DNA from: Kaistella antarctica
GTDB taxonomy: Bacteria; Bacteroidota; Bacteroidia; Flavobacteriales; Weeksellaceae
NCBI RefSeq assembly: GCF_900109615.1
Contig: NZ_FOIX01000003.1
Coordinates: 558,001-622,000 of the forward strand
Direction: 5' to 3'
Length of the DNA stretch: 64,000 nt
The position numbers and the translations under genes are program-made. Below the pieces are notes generated by a model. The model did not search any database. It saw nothing but the letters and a program-made list of their open reading frames with translations, and was not told the DNA's origin. Shown here piece by piece: positions 36,267 through 45,719 of the stretch. Position 1 is the first letter of the stretch. Each line of letters begins with the position of its first letter.

Positions 36267-36505
36267 TTAATAATTTCCCGCGTTTAATCTTTTAGAAAAA
36301 ATTTCACCGAAATAAACGCCTGCCTTAAACTGAGAGAAATTAAGTTCCGCGGAAAGGTAATGAAAGATAAACCTATTTTGGTCCGTAGAAAAAGCCATGT
36401 CCAGAGCTCTGGCGGCAGCCGGTTTCGGATTGAAAATTTTGAATTCATGCTGCCCAAATACCAGACTCACTGAAAATAGAAATACCAGGAGTAAAAATTA
36501 TTTCA
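36267..36505 (-). pseudogene. Small secreted-protein gene with a stop at codon 3
   Basis: The frame from the ATG at 36505 reads M, K, stop (TAA), then FLLLVFLFSVSLVFGQHEFKIFNPKP. That is a complete signal peptide interrupted at its third codon, where AAA (Lys) is usual, so a single AAA to TAA change would explain it. About 78 residues remain, ending SKRLNAGNY. A GTG or ATG inside the signal could restart translation but would lose much of the signal. I recognise no family. It lies directly downstream of parC on the same strand. Confidence 0.65.
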
Positions 36506-36519
36506 TTTATTTAATTTAA

Positions 36520-39132
36520 TTATTCTTCCGGAAATTCGAACAAGTCACCAATGGTACCTTCTTCAGGGAAGTCTTCATCTTTTACATCTTCATCGATAAA
36601 ACTAATGTGACCTTCGGTAGATTCGACAACATCAAAACCTTCATGAATTTCTTCTTCAGCATCGGGAATGGTGATGTTAATGGATTTTACTTTGTCTTTG
36701 ATAAATTGATTGCCGATGGCTTTAATTCCTTTCACGGTAATGAATTCATCGATGTTAATAGTTTCCGGCTCTTTTTCTACTCCTTTTACCTTCGCAAAAG
36801 TAATTTCGGCGGTGGCATTATTGGCAACCAGAATATTTTCAACAAAAGATTTCGGATGGTCAGATGGCATGAATTGTTGCACATTGATGGTGTTCTCTAG
36901 CAAGAATCTTTTAATAAAGTAAATCTGCTTATCGCCATCGAAATAAATGCAGGTAATCGGTTGCGCAGGTTTCCATTTTTCGAGAATTAAATAATCGTCA
37001 TCGAAACGGTTACCTAATTCGAAACTCACCAATTTCGCTTCTCCTTGCGCGTTGATGGTTAAAATTTTATCGTCACCTTTAAAAGTTCCCAGCAAAGTTC
37101 CGCGAGCATCAGCATTTAATCGTCGCACCGTATCATCAAACCAAATTTTTCTCGGCGCCAAAGTGGAGTGACCTTCTTCCTTTAAATCTACTTTTTTGAT
37201 GGTATATTTAGTCACCAAATTCCCTTTTGAATCGCGACCTTTTATGGCTAAATCAGAAAAGTCGATATCGATTTTGTTTTTTCTAACGCGGGCATTTGGT
37301 TTCAACAAGACCGTTACTTTTTCGGCTTCCCCATTGGGATTGGCTGAAAAATATAACATGTCTGAACCCTTTTTATCAGATGCTAATTTGTAATCGGTAT
37401 TTCGGGTAACGCCCGTGACAGAAAAACGCTTCATGTAATAGGAGCCGTCTTTCCCTTCGCGATAAATCATATTGTAAACCGTGCGTTTATCGTTCTTTTT
37501 CCAAATGGCAACGTGCACCACATTTTTTCCGATAAAGGTTTTGGCTTCTACTTTCACCACTTTCATGGTACCATCTTTTTGGAAAGTAATAATATCATCG
37601 ATATCAGAACAGTCGAATAAAAACTCGTCTTTTTTGAGTGAAGTTCCTACAAAACCTTCTTCCCAGTTAACATAGAATTTCTCATTAGCCACGGCCACTT
37701 TCGAAGCATCGATGGTGTCGAATATTCTGAGCTCCGTTTGGCGTTCTCGTCCTTTGCCGTATTTCTTTTGAATATTTAGATAATACTCAATCGCATACGG
37801 AATCAAATGTTCCAAATTATGTTTAACCAGCTCTATTTTCGCTTCAAGTGCGACAATATTTTCCTTGAATTTATCTAAGTCAAACCTAGAAATTCTTTTG
37901 ATTCGAATTTCGGTTAATCTTAAAATGTCTTCTTCAGTTACGGTTCTTAATAAATGAGTTGTGTGAGGTTTCAATCCTTTGGCAATGGTTGCAATAACTT
38001 CATCCCAGGATTTAACTTCCTCGATATCGTGGTAAATTCTATTCTCAATAAAAATTCTTTCCAAAGAAGAAAAATGCCAGTTTTCCTGCAACTCATGGAG
38101 TTCTATTTGCAGTTCTTTTTTAAGCAGAGAAACCGTGTGCTCTGTGTTTTGTCTGAGGATTTCAGAAACATTGAGGAACATCGGTTTATTGCCAACAATC
38201 ACACAAGCATTTGGCGAGATTGGGATCTCGCAATCGGTAAAAGCGTACAAAGCATCGATGGTTTTATCCGGCGAAACATCATTGGCCAGGTAAATATTAA
38301 TCTCAACAGCATCTGAAGTATTGTCTTCAATTTTCTTGATTTTAATCTTTCCTTTTTCGTTGGCTCTAATGATGGAATCAATTAAATCACCTGTGTTTTT
38401 TCCAAAAGGAAGTTCATTAATGCACAGGGTGTTTTTATCTTTCTGAATAATTCTGGCGCGGGCACGTATTCGTCCGCCGCGTTCGCCATCATTATAATTA
38501 GAAACATCCAACATTCCACCAGTAATAAAATCTGGGAAGATTTGAAATTTCTTGCTTTTTAAATGAGCGACAGAAGCATCAATTAATTCATTAAAATTAT
38601 GAGGCATAATCTTGGTCGAAAGTCCAACCCCAATTCCCTCTACTCCCGAAGCTAATAATAACGGAAACTTTACGGGTAAATCGATAGGTTCATTATTTCG
38701 GCCGTCATAAGATTTTGCCCAAACAGTTGTCTTGGGATTGAAGACGACTTCCAGCGCAAAAGGCGTTAATCGCGCTTCAATATACCTTGCGGCCGCGGCG
38801 GAATCTCCCGTGAAAATATTTCCCCAGTTTCCTTGGTTATCGATCAATAATTCTTTCTGACCAATTTGCACCATGGCGTCGGTAATCGACGCATCACCGT
38901 GTGGGTGGTATTTCATAGTGTTTCCCACGACATTGGCCACTTTATTATATCGGCCATCTTCGAGCTCGCGCATCGAGTGCATAATTCTTCTTTGCACCGG
39001 CTTGAATCCATCAAATATAGAAGGAATTGCACGATCTAAAATTACATATGAGGCGTAATCTAAAAACCAGTCTTTGTATAGACCGGAAACTTTTCTCAGG
39101 GATTCTTCTTGGTGATTATCTTGCTCTTCCAT
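36520..39132 (-). CDS. parC: DNA topoisomerase IV subunit A (ParC / GyrA-like)
   Basis: 870 aa. Cuts and rejoins DNA to separate daughter chromosomes. It opens with KVSGLYKDWFLDYASYVILDRAIPSIFDG in outline. The catalytic tyrosine is Tyr117 in AAAARYIEARLTPFA. The quinolone-determining region reads HPHGDASITDAMV, with Ala81 at the position that is Ser in most gyrases. The C-terminal part is a shortened beta-pinwheel ending in an acidic tail. Its ATG shares one base with the stop of the preceding small gene (TAATG), so translation is coupled in a parE-small gene-parC operon. Confidence 0.94.
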   Translation of the reverse strand: MEEQDNHQEESLRKVSGLYKDWFLDYASYVILDRAIPSIFDGFKPVQRRIMHSMRELEDGRYNKVANVVGNTMKYHPHGDASITDAMVQIGQKELLIDNQGNWGNIFTGDSAAAARYIEARLTPFALEVVFNPKTTVWAKSYDGRNNEPIDLPVKFPLLLASGVEGIGVGLSTKIMPHNFNELIDASVAHLKSKKFQIFPDFITGGMLDVSNYNDGERGGRIRARARIIQKDKNTLCINELPFGKNTGDLIDSIIRANEKGKIKIKKIEDNTSDAVEINIYLANDVSPDKTIDALYAFTDCEIPISPNACVIVGNKPMFLNVSEILRQNTEHTVSLLKKELQIELHELQENWHFSSLERIFIENRIYHDIEEVKSWDEVIATIAKGLKPHTTHLLRTVTEEDILRLTEIRIKRISRFDLDKFKENIVALEAKIELVKHNLEHLIPYAIEYYLNIQKKYGKGRERQTELRIFDTIDASKVAVANEKFYVNWEEGFVGTSLKKDEFLFDCSDIDDIITFQKDGTMKVVKVEAKTFIGKNVVHVAIWKKNDKRTVYNMIYREGKDGSYYMKRFSVTGVTRNTDYKLASDKKGSDMLYFSANPNGEAEKVTVLLKPNARVRKNKIDIDFSDLAIKGRDSKGNLVTKYTIKKVDLKEEGHSTLAPRKIWFDDTVRRLNADARGTLLGTFKGDDKILTINAQGEAKLVSFELGNRFDDDYLILEKWKPAQPITCIYFDGDKQIYFIKRFLLENTINVQQFMPSDHPKSFVENILVANNATAEITFAKVKGVEKEPETINIDEFITVKGIKAIGNQFIKDKVKSINITIPDAEEEIHEGFDVVESTEGHISFIDEDVKDEDFPEEGTIGDLFEFPEE

Positions 39133-39620
39133 TAACTACTAGGCTCTCTCTTTCGTTCTTTATTATTTTTAATGACTTTACTGAGGGAAAATTTTAAGTC
39201 ATTTAATTCTTTTTTCGTGAGGTAGGAAATATCATATCTTAACGTAATGTTGTGGCTTTTTTTACTCGAGATGGACACATACAATCTTTTTAAAATTATG
39301 ATGTTAACCACGTCATACTTCAGTAATTTATATTTGGGAAACTCATCGCTTAGATGTTTATCTAAAAATAAAACGACATTTCTGTTTTTAAAATTCAATG
39401 CCTCTCCATCACTGTCATATTCAAAAATTTGTCTTCCTCTAGCATAAAATAAGGTGATACAGCCGATCGGAATAATCAGAAACAACCACTGCGCCCACCC
39501 GAAATAATCATAAACAAAATATTCCAAGAGGAAAGCACCTACTCCAAATATAAAAAGCATAATAACCAAGGTACCGAGGAAATTAAAATAACCAGCTTTG
39601 GTTTTGTTATTAAGTCTCAT
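39132..39620 (-). CDS. Small two-helix membrane protein between parE and parC
   Basis: 162 aa. Two transmembrane helices at about 14-36 and 43-60 are separated by only a few residues. A soluble C-terminal domain of mixed strands follows (DGEALNFKNRNVVLFLDKHL, YDVVNIIILKRLYVSISSKK), which looks like a bacterial PH-type domain, and the tail is basic. No family is certain. It is coupled to parC by a one-base overlap and follows parE by 22 bases. I cannot infer a role in topoisomerase function. Confidence 0.8.
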   Translation of the reverse strand: MRLNNKTKAGYFNFLGTLVIMLFIFGVGAFLLEYFVYDYFGWAQWLFLIIPIGCITLFYARGRQIFEYDSDGEALNFKNRNVVLFLDKHLSDEFPKYKLLKYDVVNIIILKRLYVSISSKKSHNITLRYDISYLTKKELNDLKFSLSKVIKNNKERKREPSS

Positions 39621-39642
39621 TTATCAGGTTTCTTTGATCATT

Positions 39643-41535
39643 TTATTTTTCTTCGCTCTCCGCTTCAACTAACGTTTCTTTTTTATCAATCTCCGGATCC
39701 TCTACCACTAAGTTTTCCAGAATAAACAGCTGGCGATCTGGTGTGTTTTTCCCCATATAAAATTCTAGGAGCTGCTCAATAGTCTGGTCTTTTCCAATAA
39801 CGACGGGTTCTAACCGAATATCTTTGCCAATAAAATGTTTAAACTCATCTGGCGAGATTTCTCCCAGACCTTTAAAGCGGGTAATTTCGGGATTTTTTCC
39901 TAAATCTTCTAAGGCTTTTACCCGTTCAAGTTCCGAATAACAATATCTCGTTTCTTTCTTATTTCTAACTCTAAATAAAGGCGTTTGTAAGATGTACAAA
40001 TGTCCGTTTTTAATTAAATCAGGAAAGAACTGCAAAAAGAAAGTAATCATTAACAATCGAATGTGCATTCCATCAACATCGGCATCTGTCGCGATGATTA
40101 CGTGATTGTAGCGCAAATCTTCTAAAGATTCTTCAATATTTAACGCCGCTTGGAGCATATTGAATTCTTCATTTTCATACACCACTCTTTTGGTCAAACC
40201 GTAACAGTTCAAAGGTTTTCCTTTTAAGGAAAAAACGGCTTGCGTTTCCACATCTCTAGACTTGGTAATTGAGCCAGAAGCAGAATCTCCCTCGGTAATA
40301 AAAATCATCGAATCGCCTTTTCTTAAGGCCTTTTGATCGTTATAATGTTGTCGGCAATCGCGTAATTTTTTATTGTGCAAAGAGACTTTCTTTGCTCTTT
40401 CACGTGCCAACTTTTGAATGCCCGAAAGTTCTTTTCTTTCTCGCTCAGAAACAATGATTTTGCGGTGTATCGCTTCTGCAATATCCTGATTTTGATGCAG
40501 GAAATTGTCGAGTTTATTTTTTAAGAAATTGGTAATGAACGAACGAACGGTTTCTTTTCCAGGCTCCATTTCGTTAGAACCCAGTTTCGTTTTTGTTTGA
40601 GATTCAAAAACCGGTTCGATGACTTTAATCGCAACGGCGGCGATAATTGACTTTCGAATGTCGGCTGCCTCAAAGTTTTTATTGAAATATTCGCGAATAG
40701 TTTTCACATATGCTTCTCTAAAAGCATTCAAGTGTGTTCCACCTTGCGTAGTATTTTGTCCGTTTACAAAAGAGAAATAAGTTTCCGATTGTGATTTATC
40801 AGAATGCGTGATCGCGACTTCAATATCGTCATCTTTTAAATGAATGATTGGATATAAAATCTCCCCTTCAATCTCTTCCTGAAGCAAATCTTTCAATCCA
40901 TTTTCAGAGAAATAGGTTTCGCCATTAAAAATTATTTTCAAACCCGGATTCAGGTAGCAATAATTTTTGAGCATTTTATCGATATACTCTTTTCTAAATT
41001 TAAAGTGGGTGAAGATCGTAGTATCAGGAATGAAGGTAATTTCGGTTCCGTTACGATCTGTAGATTCAGCTTCGGCGAATTCTTCCGTAATCAATCCTCG
41101 AGAAAATTCGGCCATCTTCATTTTGCCATCTCGAATAGATTTCACTTTAAAAAATTCTGAAAGAGCATTCACTGCCTTGCTTCCTACTCCATTTAAACCA
41201 ACAGATTTCTTAAACGCTTTCGAATCATATTTTCCACCGGTGTTCATCTTAGAAACTACGTCAACGACTTTGCCTAGAGGAATCCCACGGCCATAATCAC
41301 GAACGATAGCTTTGCCATCGTCAATTTTAATTTCGATTCTTTTTCCCGATTTCATGACGAATTCATCAATTGAATTATCGATGATTTCTTTAAGCAAAAT
41401 ATAGATTCCGTCGTCAGCCGAAGAACCATCGCCCAATTTACCAATGTACATTCCCGGCCGAAGTCGGATATGCTCTTGCCAGTCGAGGGTTCTGATGTTA
41501 TCTTCGGAATAACTAACTACGGTGTTTTCGCTCAT
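39643..41535 (-). CDS. parE: DNA topoisomerase IV subunit B (ParE / GyrB-like)
   Basis: 630 aa. ATPase subunit of the type II topoisomerase. The GHKL ATPase domain has [30 protein letters not shown] and [11 protein letters not shown]. The transducer domain is followed by the TOPRIM motif EGDSASGS near residue 415 and by [19 protein letters not shown]. It is short for a GyrB and fits ParE. It is the first gene of a three-gene operon. Confidence 0.95.
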   Translation of the reverse strand: MSENTVVSYSEDNIRTLDWQEHIRLRPGMYIGKLGDGSSADDGIYILLKEIIDNSIDEFVMKSGKRIEIKIDDGKAIVRDYGRGIPLGKVVDVVSKMNTGGKYDSKAFKKSVGLNGVGSKAVNALSEFFKVKSIRDGKMKMAEFSRGLITEEFAEAESTDRNGTEITFIPDTTIFTHFKFRKEYIDKMLKNYCYLNPGLKIIFNGETYFSENGLKDLLQEEIEGEILYPIIHLKDDDIEVAITHSDKSQSETYFSFVNGQNTTQGGTHLNAFREAYVKTIREYFNKNFEAADIRKSIIAAVAIKVIEPVFESQTKTKLGSNEMEPGKETVRSFITNFLKNKLDNFLHQNQDIAEAIHRKIIVSERERKELSGIQKLARERAKKVSLHNKKLRDCRQHYNDQKALRKGDSMIFITEGDSASGSITKSRDVETQAVFSLKGKPLNCYGLTKRVVYENEEFNMLQAALNIEESLEDLRYNHVIIATDADVDGMHIRLLMITFFLQFFPDLIKNGHLYILQTPLFRVRNKKETRYCYSELERVKALEDLGKNPEITRFKGLGEISPDEFKHFIGKDIRLEPVVIGKDQTIEQLLEFYMGKNTPDRQLFILENLVVEDPEIDKKETLVEAESEEK

Positions 41536-41571
41536 TGGTTTTAGAAACTACTTTTTAAATTCAGTAACTCA

Positions 41572-41579
41572 CAAAAATA
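41572..41579 (-). promoter_or_regulatory. Candidate -7 element for the parE operon
   Basis: The minus strand reads TATTTTTG, then TGA, 36 bases before the parE ATG. It is the same 11-base string, at the same distance, as before kdsA. Confidence 0.5.
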
Positions 41580-41689
41580 GGGAAAGGAAACTGATTTCTA
41601 AAATATTTTTGAAAAGTTTTCGACAACTTATATCAGTAACGATGATAGAACTTTGAGTTCTATTTTTAACGGGGAATTTTGAAATTAAT

Positions 41690-42235
41690 TTAAAAACGGT
41701 TGACCCATATTTCAAAAGCTTCTAGGAAAGTTTTCATGAATTTTTCAGTTTTTTCATTGACGGTAACGCCGTCTTCCAGCAATTTGTCTTTGATCTGACC
41801 AATGTACGCTTCAGGTTGCTGCATCATTGGAATATTTAAAGAAACTGCTGCTTCACGAATAGTTTGATTAGCACCTAAACCACCAATTAAGCCAGGAGAA
41901 ACGGTCACTACTGCACCTGGTTTTCCTTTCCAAGAGTTTTCTTTTGGAGGGCGGGCTCCGATTTCCATGGCATTTTTTAAAACGCCTGGAATTGTTCGAT
42001 TGTATTCTGGAGATACGAATAAAAACGCATCAGCATCATCGAGTTGCTTTTTGTAATCAAGCCATTCTTGCGGAGGATTATTTTCAATGTCTTCATTAAA
42101 GAAAGAAAGCTCTTTTATTTCAACGATTTCTAACTTTAGATTGTCGGGAGCAAACCGAATGAATTCATTGGCTACTTTTCTATTAAACGACTCCTTGCGT
42201 AAACTACCGACGATCAATGCTACTTTTTTCTGCAT
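41690..42235 (-). CDS. NAD(P)H-dependent FMN reductase family protein
   Basis: 181 aa with a flavodoxin-like fold. The FMN phosphate loop is GSLRKESFNRKVA (11-23) and the second flavin loop is SPEYNRTIPGVLKNAMEIG. A later VSPGLIGGLGANQTIREA completes the family pattern. Likely a cytoplasmic quinone or azo-compound reductase that uses NAD(P)H. The physiological substrate is unknown. It is monocistronic, between parE and a T9SS cargo gene. Confidence 0.93.
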   Translation of the reverse strand: MQKKVALIVGSLRKESFNRKVANEFIRFAPDNLKLEIVEIKELSFFNEDIENNPPQEWLDYKKQLDDADAFLFVSPEYNRTIPGVLKNAMEIGARPPKENSWKGKPGAVVTVSPGLIGGLGANQTIREAAVSLNIPMMQQPEAYIGQIKDKLLEDGVTVNEKTEKFMKTFLEAFEIWVNRF

Positions 42236-42320
42236 ACTTTTAAATTTGATTGAAAGATAAACATAATGATTTAAAAACTATTTTTTTAAAGAAACAAATG
42301 CAAACTTCTTCACAAATAAA

Positions 42321-42346
42321 AAAGTGAAAGAATTAACTTTCACTTT
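42321..42346 (-). terminator. Terminator after the 42371 T9SS cargo gene
   Basis: AAAGTGAAAG (42321-42330) pairs with CTTTCACTTT (42337-42346) across a six-base loop, with the T run on minus. Confidence 0.85.
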
Positions 42347-42370
42347 AAAACTTATATTTTCTATTTGGAA

Positions 42371-43168
42371 TTATTTCTTGATAAACTTTTTAGAAATCAC
42401 CTCATTTCCGGTGTAGACATTTAGGATATATTGACCTGAAGAAAGTTTTCTAACATCAATATCTGAGTTAAATGTTTCAACAACTTTTTTACCACTCATA
42501 TCAAAAATACGAACAGATTGCAATTCTTTTACATTCTGAATTTTGATAAAATCTGAAGCTGGATTTGGATAAATAGAAACCACTGCTGTTTTAGAATCTG
42601 AAACTGCTAATGAACTTTGCAGAATTTTTACATTATCAATTCCAATATAATAAACATCTGTACAATCATAATGTCTGAAAACAACTTGAACTTCTTGACC
42701 TTTAAAAGAAGAAATATCAACCGACACGGTTTTGGCTGCGAGGTAATAGCCATTATCTAAAGTTTCTTCAAAAACTGGCGTTTCAGTTCCCGTAAACGTG
42801 GCGCCTGCAGGAATAACATACACGGCGTAATGCTCGTCAAAAACTTCATCATCACCAGCGGCCACTTTAAAAGATAATTCTAAATTTCCAGTTGCTGGTA
42901 GCGTAATTGCGGGACTGGTCAATGTATTATCTGGGGTAAAGGCACTAAAATACCAAGAAAACGAAGCTGCGAAAAATCCTTGAAAAGAATCAACATCATC
43001 TGCCGTAGCGTCATAATAATCCCAAGTATCAAGATCACCATCACGATCTCCAATAGTCCAAAGAGCTCTACTTGCTGGTGATTCAAAATCTTCCTCAAAC
43101 ACGGTAGTTTGTCCGTAATAAAATGCTGCTAATCCTAAGCTAGAAGCCAAAAGTAATTTTTTAATCAT
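42371..43168 (-). CDS. Secreted choice-of-anchor J-type protein with T9SS type A sorting domain
   Basis: 265 aa. The signal peptide (MIKKLLLASSLGLAAFYYGQ) is followed by a jelly-roll domain of the choice-of-anchor J/cleaved-adhesin kind: FEEDFESPASRALWTIGDRDG, then LTSPAITLPATGNLELSFKV, YAVYVIPAG and VFRHYDCTDVYYIGIDNVKI. The C-terminal T9SS domain starts YPNPASDFIKIQNV and ends NEVISKKFIKK. Probably a small secreted carbohydrate- or surface-binding protein. It lies between two strong terminators, so it is monocistronic. Confidence 0.92.
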   Translation of the reverse strand: MIKKLLLASSLGLAAFYYGQTTVFEEDFESPASRALWTIGDRDGDLDTWDYYDATADDVDSFQGFFAASFSWYFSAFTPDNTLTSPAITLPATGNLELSFKVAAGDDEVFDEHYAVYVIPAGATFTGTETPVFEETLDNGYYLAAKTVSVDISSFKGQEVQVVFRHYDCTDVYYIGIDNVKILQSSLAVSDSKTAVVSIYPNPASDFIKIQNVKELQSVRIFDMSGKKVVETFNSDIDVRKLSSGQYILNVYTGNEVISKKFIKK

Positions 43169-43205
43169 ATTAATTTTTTTAGGTTTTAAAGGACTAATAT
43201 AGAAA

Positions 43206-43239
43206 AAAAAAGTTTACCGAAAATTCAGTAAACTTTTTT
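43206..43239 (-). terminator. Terminator after ychF
   Basis: AAAAAAGTTTAC (43206-43217) pairs with GTAAACTTTTTT (43228-43239) across a ten-base loop. It can work in both directions and lies 22 bases after the ychF stop. Confidence 0.85.
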
Positions 43240-43261
43240 GATTCTAAATGAGATCGTTTAA

Positions 43262-44353
43262 TTAAACGTTAAATCTAAAATTCATCATATCACCGTCTTG
43301 AACGATATATTCTTTACCTTCGACTGAAAGTTTTCCGGCCTCTTTTACTTTGGCTTCTGAACCGAAGTGTAAGAAATCCTCATACTTAATGACTTCAGCG
43401 CGGATAAATCCTTTTTCGAAATCAGTATGAATAACGCCGGCAGCTTGTGGCGCTGTCCAGCCTTTTCCGATCGTCCAGGCTCGAACTTCTTTTACACCGG
43501 CGGTGAAGTAAGTTTGCAAATGCAAAAGATGGTAGGCTTTTCTGATGAGTCGGTTAACGCCAGGTTCCGTTAAACCTAATTCATCTAAAAACATTTCCCG
43601 TTCTTCAAAAGTTTCCAGTTCATTAATGTCAGCTTCGATTTGCGCTGCTAAAACGACTACTTCCGCGTTTTCTTTGGCTGCCATTTCTTCGATTTTTGCA
43701 ATCCACGGATTTCCGTTTTTAATGGAATTTTCATCTACATTACAAACATAAAGAACTGGTTTGTTAGTCAACAATTGAACTTCGTCGATAATAGTTTTTG
43801 CAAAATCATCCATCGGAAATTCACGGGCGTTATTGCCTTCTTCTACAAACTTTTGCAGATTTAGAAGAGTTTCGTAGGTAAGCACATCTTCTTTTTTGCC
43901 AGACTTGATGAATTTCTTGGCCTTTTCTACTGACTTAGCCAGAGTCTCAATATCTTTTAATTGAAGTTCGATATCGATAATTTCTTTGTCACGCATTGGA
44001 TCTACAGAACCTTCAACGTGAATAATATTTCCACTTTCGAAACATCTTAAAACATGAATAATTGCTTCACATTCTCGGATATTTGCTAAGAACTTATTTC
44101 CTAAACCTTCCCCTTTACTAGCGCCTTTTACCAAACCTGCAATATCTACGATTTCTACTACGGCTGGCAAAACTCTTTCTGGTTTTACTAATTTCTCCAA
44201 TTCAAACAAACGTTCATCAGGTACAGAAACAGTTCCGATATTGGGTTCGATGGTACAGAAAGGATAGTTGGCAGATTGCGCTTTGGCATTGCTTAAACAG
44301 TTAAATAGGGTTGACTTACCTACATTGGGTAAACCTACAATTCCACATTTCAT
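43262..44353 (-). CDS. ychF: Redox-regulated ATPase YchF (Obg-like)
   Basis: 363 aa, the standard length. P-loop GLPNVGKST (7-15), switch regions NYPFCTIEPNIGTV, and DIAGLVKGASKGEGLGN. The G4-like motif is CNVDEN rather than NKxD, which explains the family's ATP preference. The C-terminal TGS domain has VIHTDFEKGFIRAEVI and ends DGDMMNFRFNV. Binds ribosomes and takes part in stress responses. Confidence 0.97.
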   Translation of the reverse strand: MKCGIVGLPNVGKSTLFNCLSNAKAQSANYPFCTIEPNIGTVSVPDERLFELEKLVKPERVLPAVVEIVDIAGLVKGASKGEGLGNKFLANIRECEAIIHVLRCFESGNIIHVEGSVDPMRDKEIIDIELQLKDIETLAKSVEKAKKFIKSGKKEDVLTYETLLNLQKFVEEGNNAREFPMDDFAKTIIDEVQLLTNKPVLYVCNVDENSIKNGNPWIAKIEEMAAKENAEVVVLAAQIEADINELETFEEREMFLDELGLTEPGVNRLIRKAYHLLHLQTYFTAGVKEVRAWTIGKGWTAPQAAGVIHTDFEKGFIRAEVIKYEDFLHFGSEAKVKEAGKLSVEGKEYIVQDGDMMNFRFNV

Positions 44354-44420
44354 ATCTTTAGTTCAAAGTTTATAAATCAAGGTTTAAAGCGCTGCTTCAA
44401 CCCATTAAATTGAGAGTGGG

Positions 44421-44428
44421 CAAAGATA
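44421..44428 (-). promoter_or_regulatory. Candidate -7 element for ychF
   Basis: The minus strand reads TATCTTTG about 67 bases before the ychF ATG. Confidence 0.45.
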
Positions 44429-44457
44429 AAGATTTTGAGTGAGTTATGGAATAAAAA

Positions 44458-44484
44458 AAATCTGCCTTTCATCAAAGCAGATTT
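44458..44484 (-). terminator. Terminator after the ferritin gene
   Basis: AAATCTGC (44458-44465) pairs with GCAGATTT (44477-44484), 11-base loop, followed by eight T on minus. Confidence 0.85.
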
Positions 44485-44504
44485 ATTTTTATGTGTAAAA
44501 AATT

Positions 44505-45056
44505 TTAAGGATTTTCCGAAGTTGCGTTTCTGGCTAAGTCTGCATCATCAGGAGCAGTTCCTAATTCCCTATCCAAATACAATAGCGATTCATCGGTGGC
44601 GCGATCTCCGCCAGCAATTTTTAATTTGTCAATAAGATCCATGGCCAAAGTTTCTTCTTCGATCTGTTCTTTCACAAACCATTGTAAGAAATTCCAAGTC
44701 GCCCAGTCTTTTTCTTCTAACGCCATATTAACGAGATTATAAATTTTCTCAGTATTGTCAACTTCATGTTTGAAAACCAAATTGAAACAATTCTGCAAGC
44801 TCTGCGGATCATGACCTGGCGCTTCTAAGGCCATTACCCTCGGTTTACCACCGCGATTCAAAATATATTGCATGAATTTTATAGCGTGATTTCTTTCTTC
44901 TAAGGAGTGTCGCAAAAGGAAATTGCCAATGCCATCATAACCTTGATCAGTTGCCCAAATTCCGTACGATAAATAGGTGTGAGATTGAAATAATTCGACA
45001 TTCATTTGTGTGCTCAACGCTTCTTCGAGAGTTGACGAAATTCTTTTAGTATCCAT
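44505..45056 (-). CDS. ftnA: Ferritin
   Basis: 183 aa, four-helix bundle that stores iron as a 24-mer. Ferroxidase ligands are visible: Glu21 (MNVELFQSHTYL), Glu54 and His57 (SLEERNHA), Glu98 and Gln131 (VKEQIEEE). This is the pattern of E. coli FtnA-type non-heme ferritin. It extends about 20 residues past the usual end (LGTAPDDADLARNATSENP). It sits alone with its own terminator. Confidence 0.95.
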   Translation of the reverse strand: MDTKRISSTLEEALSTQMNVELFQSHTYLSYGIWATDQGYDGIGNFLLRHSLEERNHAIKFMQYILNRGGKPRVMALEAPGHDPQSLQNCFNLVFKHEVDNTEKIYNLVNMALEEKDWATWNFLQWFVKEQIEEETLAMDLIDKLKIAGGDRATDESLLYLDRELGTAPDDADLARNATSENP

Positions 45057-45287
45057 AATTTAAAATTTTATTAATCAGACTTTACCTAGCAAGAATAGTT
45101 CCTTTTAGCTACTTTAAGCTTTATTTAATGTTAAGATTATAGGATAATATTTTACTTTACGATCGAAAGAAATCCACTTTACAATACAATTCTAGAAAAC
45201 CTTAAAAATAGTTACTGATTATTTTCATATTTGTTCGAAGCAAAATTTCCTTAACTTTAATCTATTAAAAATTAAATATTTAAAGTC

Positions 45288-45524
45288 ATGGAAAATCACA
45301 ATCTTACCCACGAATTCCCTGAATTAGAAGTTAAAATAAATGAGCTTAAATTAAAAGATGAAGTTTTCAAAAAAATGTATGTGAATTATGAAGAAGTAAA
45401 CGCGTTGATTCAGCACTATGAAAAAGGCGAACAAAATCACACCACTGACGAACACTTAACTGATTTAAGGAAGAAAAGAGTTTATCTAAAAGACGATTTA
45501 TATTCTTATTTGCACAAAAATTGA
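45288..45524 (+). CDS. YdcH family (DUF465) protein
   Basis: 78 aa, highly charged, almost entirely helical. Features: LTHEFPELEVKINELKLKDEVF, then YEEVNALIQHYEKG and LTDLRKKRVYLKDDLYSYL. This is the coiled-coil YdcH/DUF465 pattern. Function is unknown. It is a single gene, divergent from ferritin, followed by a hairpin. Confidence 0.9.
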   Translation: MENHNLTHEFPELEVKINELKLKDEVFKKMYVNYEEVNALIQHYEKGEQNHTTDEHLTDLRKKRVYLKDDLYSYLHKN

Positions 45525-45551
45525 GACAATAATTACCTCGAATAATTTACC

Positions 45552-45580
45552 AAGCGGCTTCAACGGTCGCTTTTTTTTTT
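45552..45580 (+). terminator. Terminator after the YdcH gene
   Basis: AAGCGGC (45552-45558) pairs with the stretch up to CGCTT (45572), including wobble pairs, followed by a long T run. Confidence 0.7.
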
Positions 45581-45719
45581 GGCCTTCAGCTTTCTATAAT
45601 TGAATTTTTTCTACATAAACATTCATCTTTTATACCTTTTTATTTAAAATAAAAATTAATTTTACAGTAGCATCAAGTTAAGTATTGAAATAAGCTGCAC
45701 GACTGACATTTTATAAATA

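Noticed and set aside
40967..41296. 109-codon open frame on plus inside parE
   Set aside because: It is opposite a conserved gene and has no protein-like motif.
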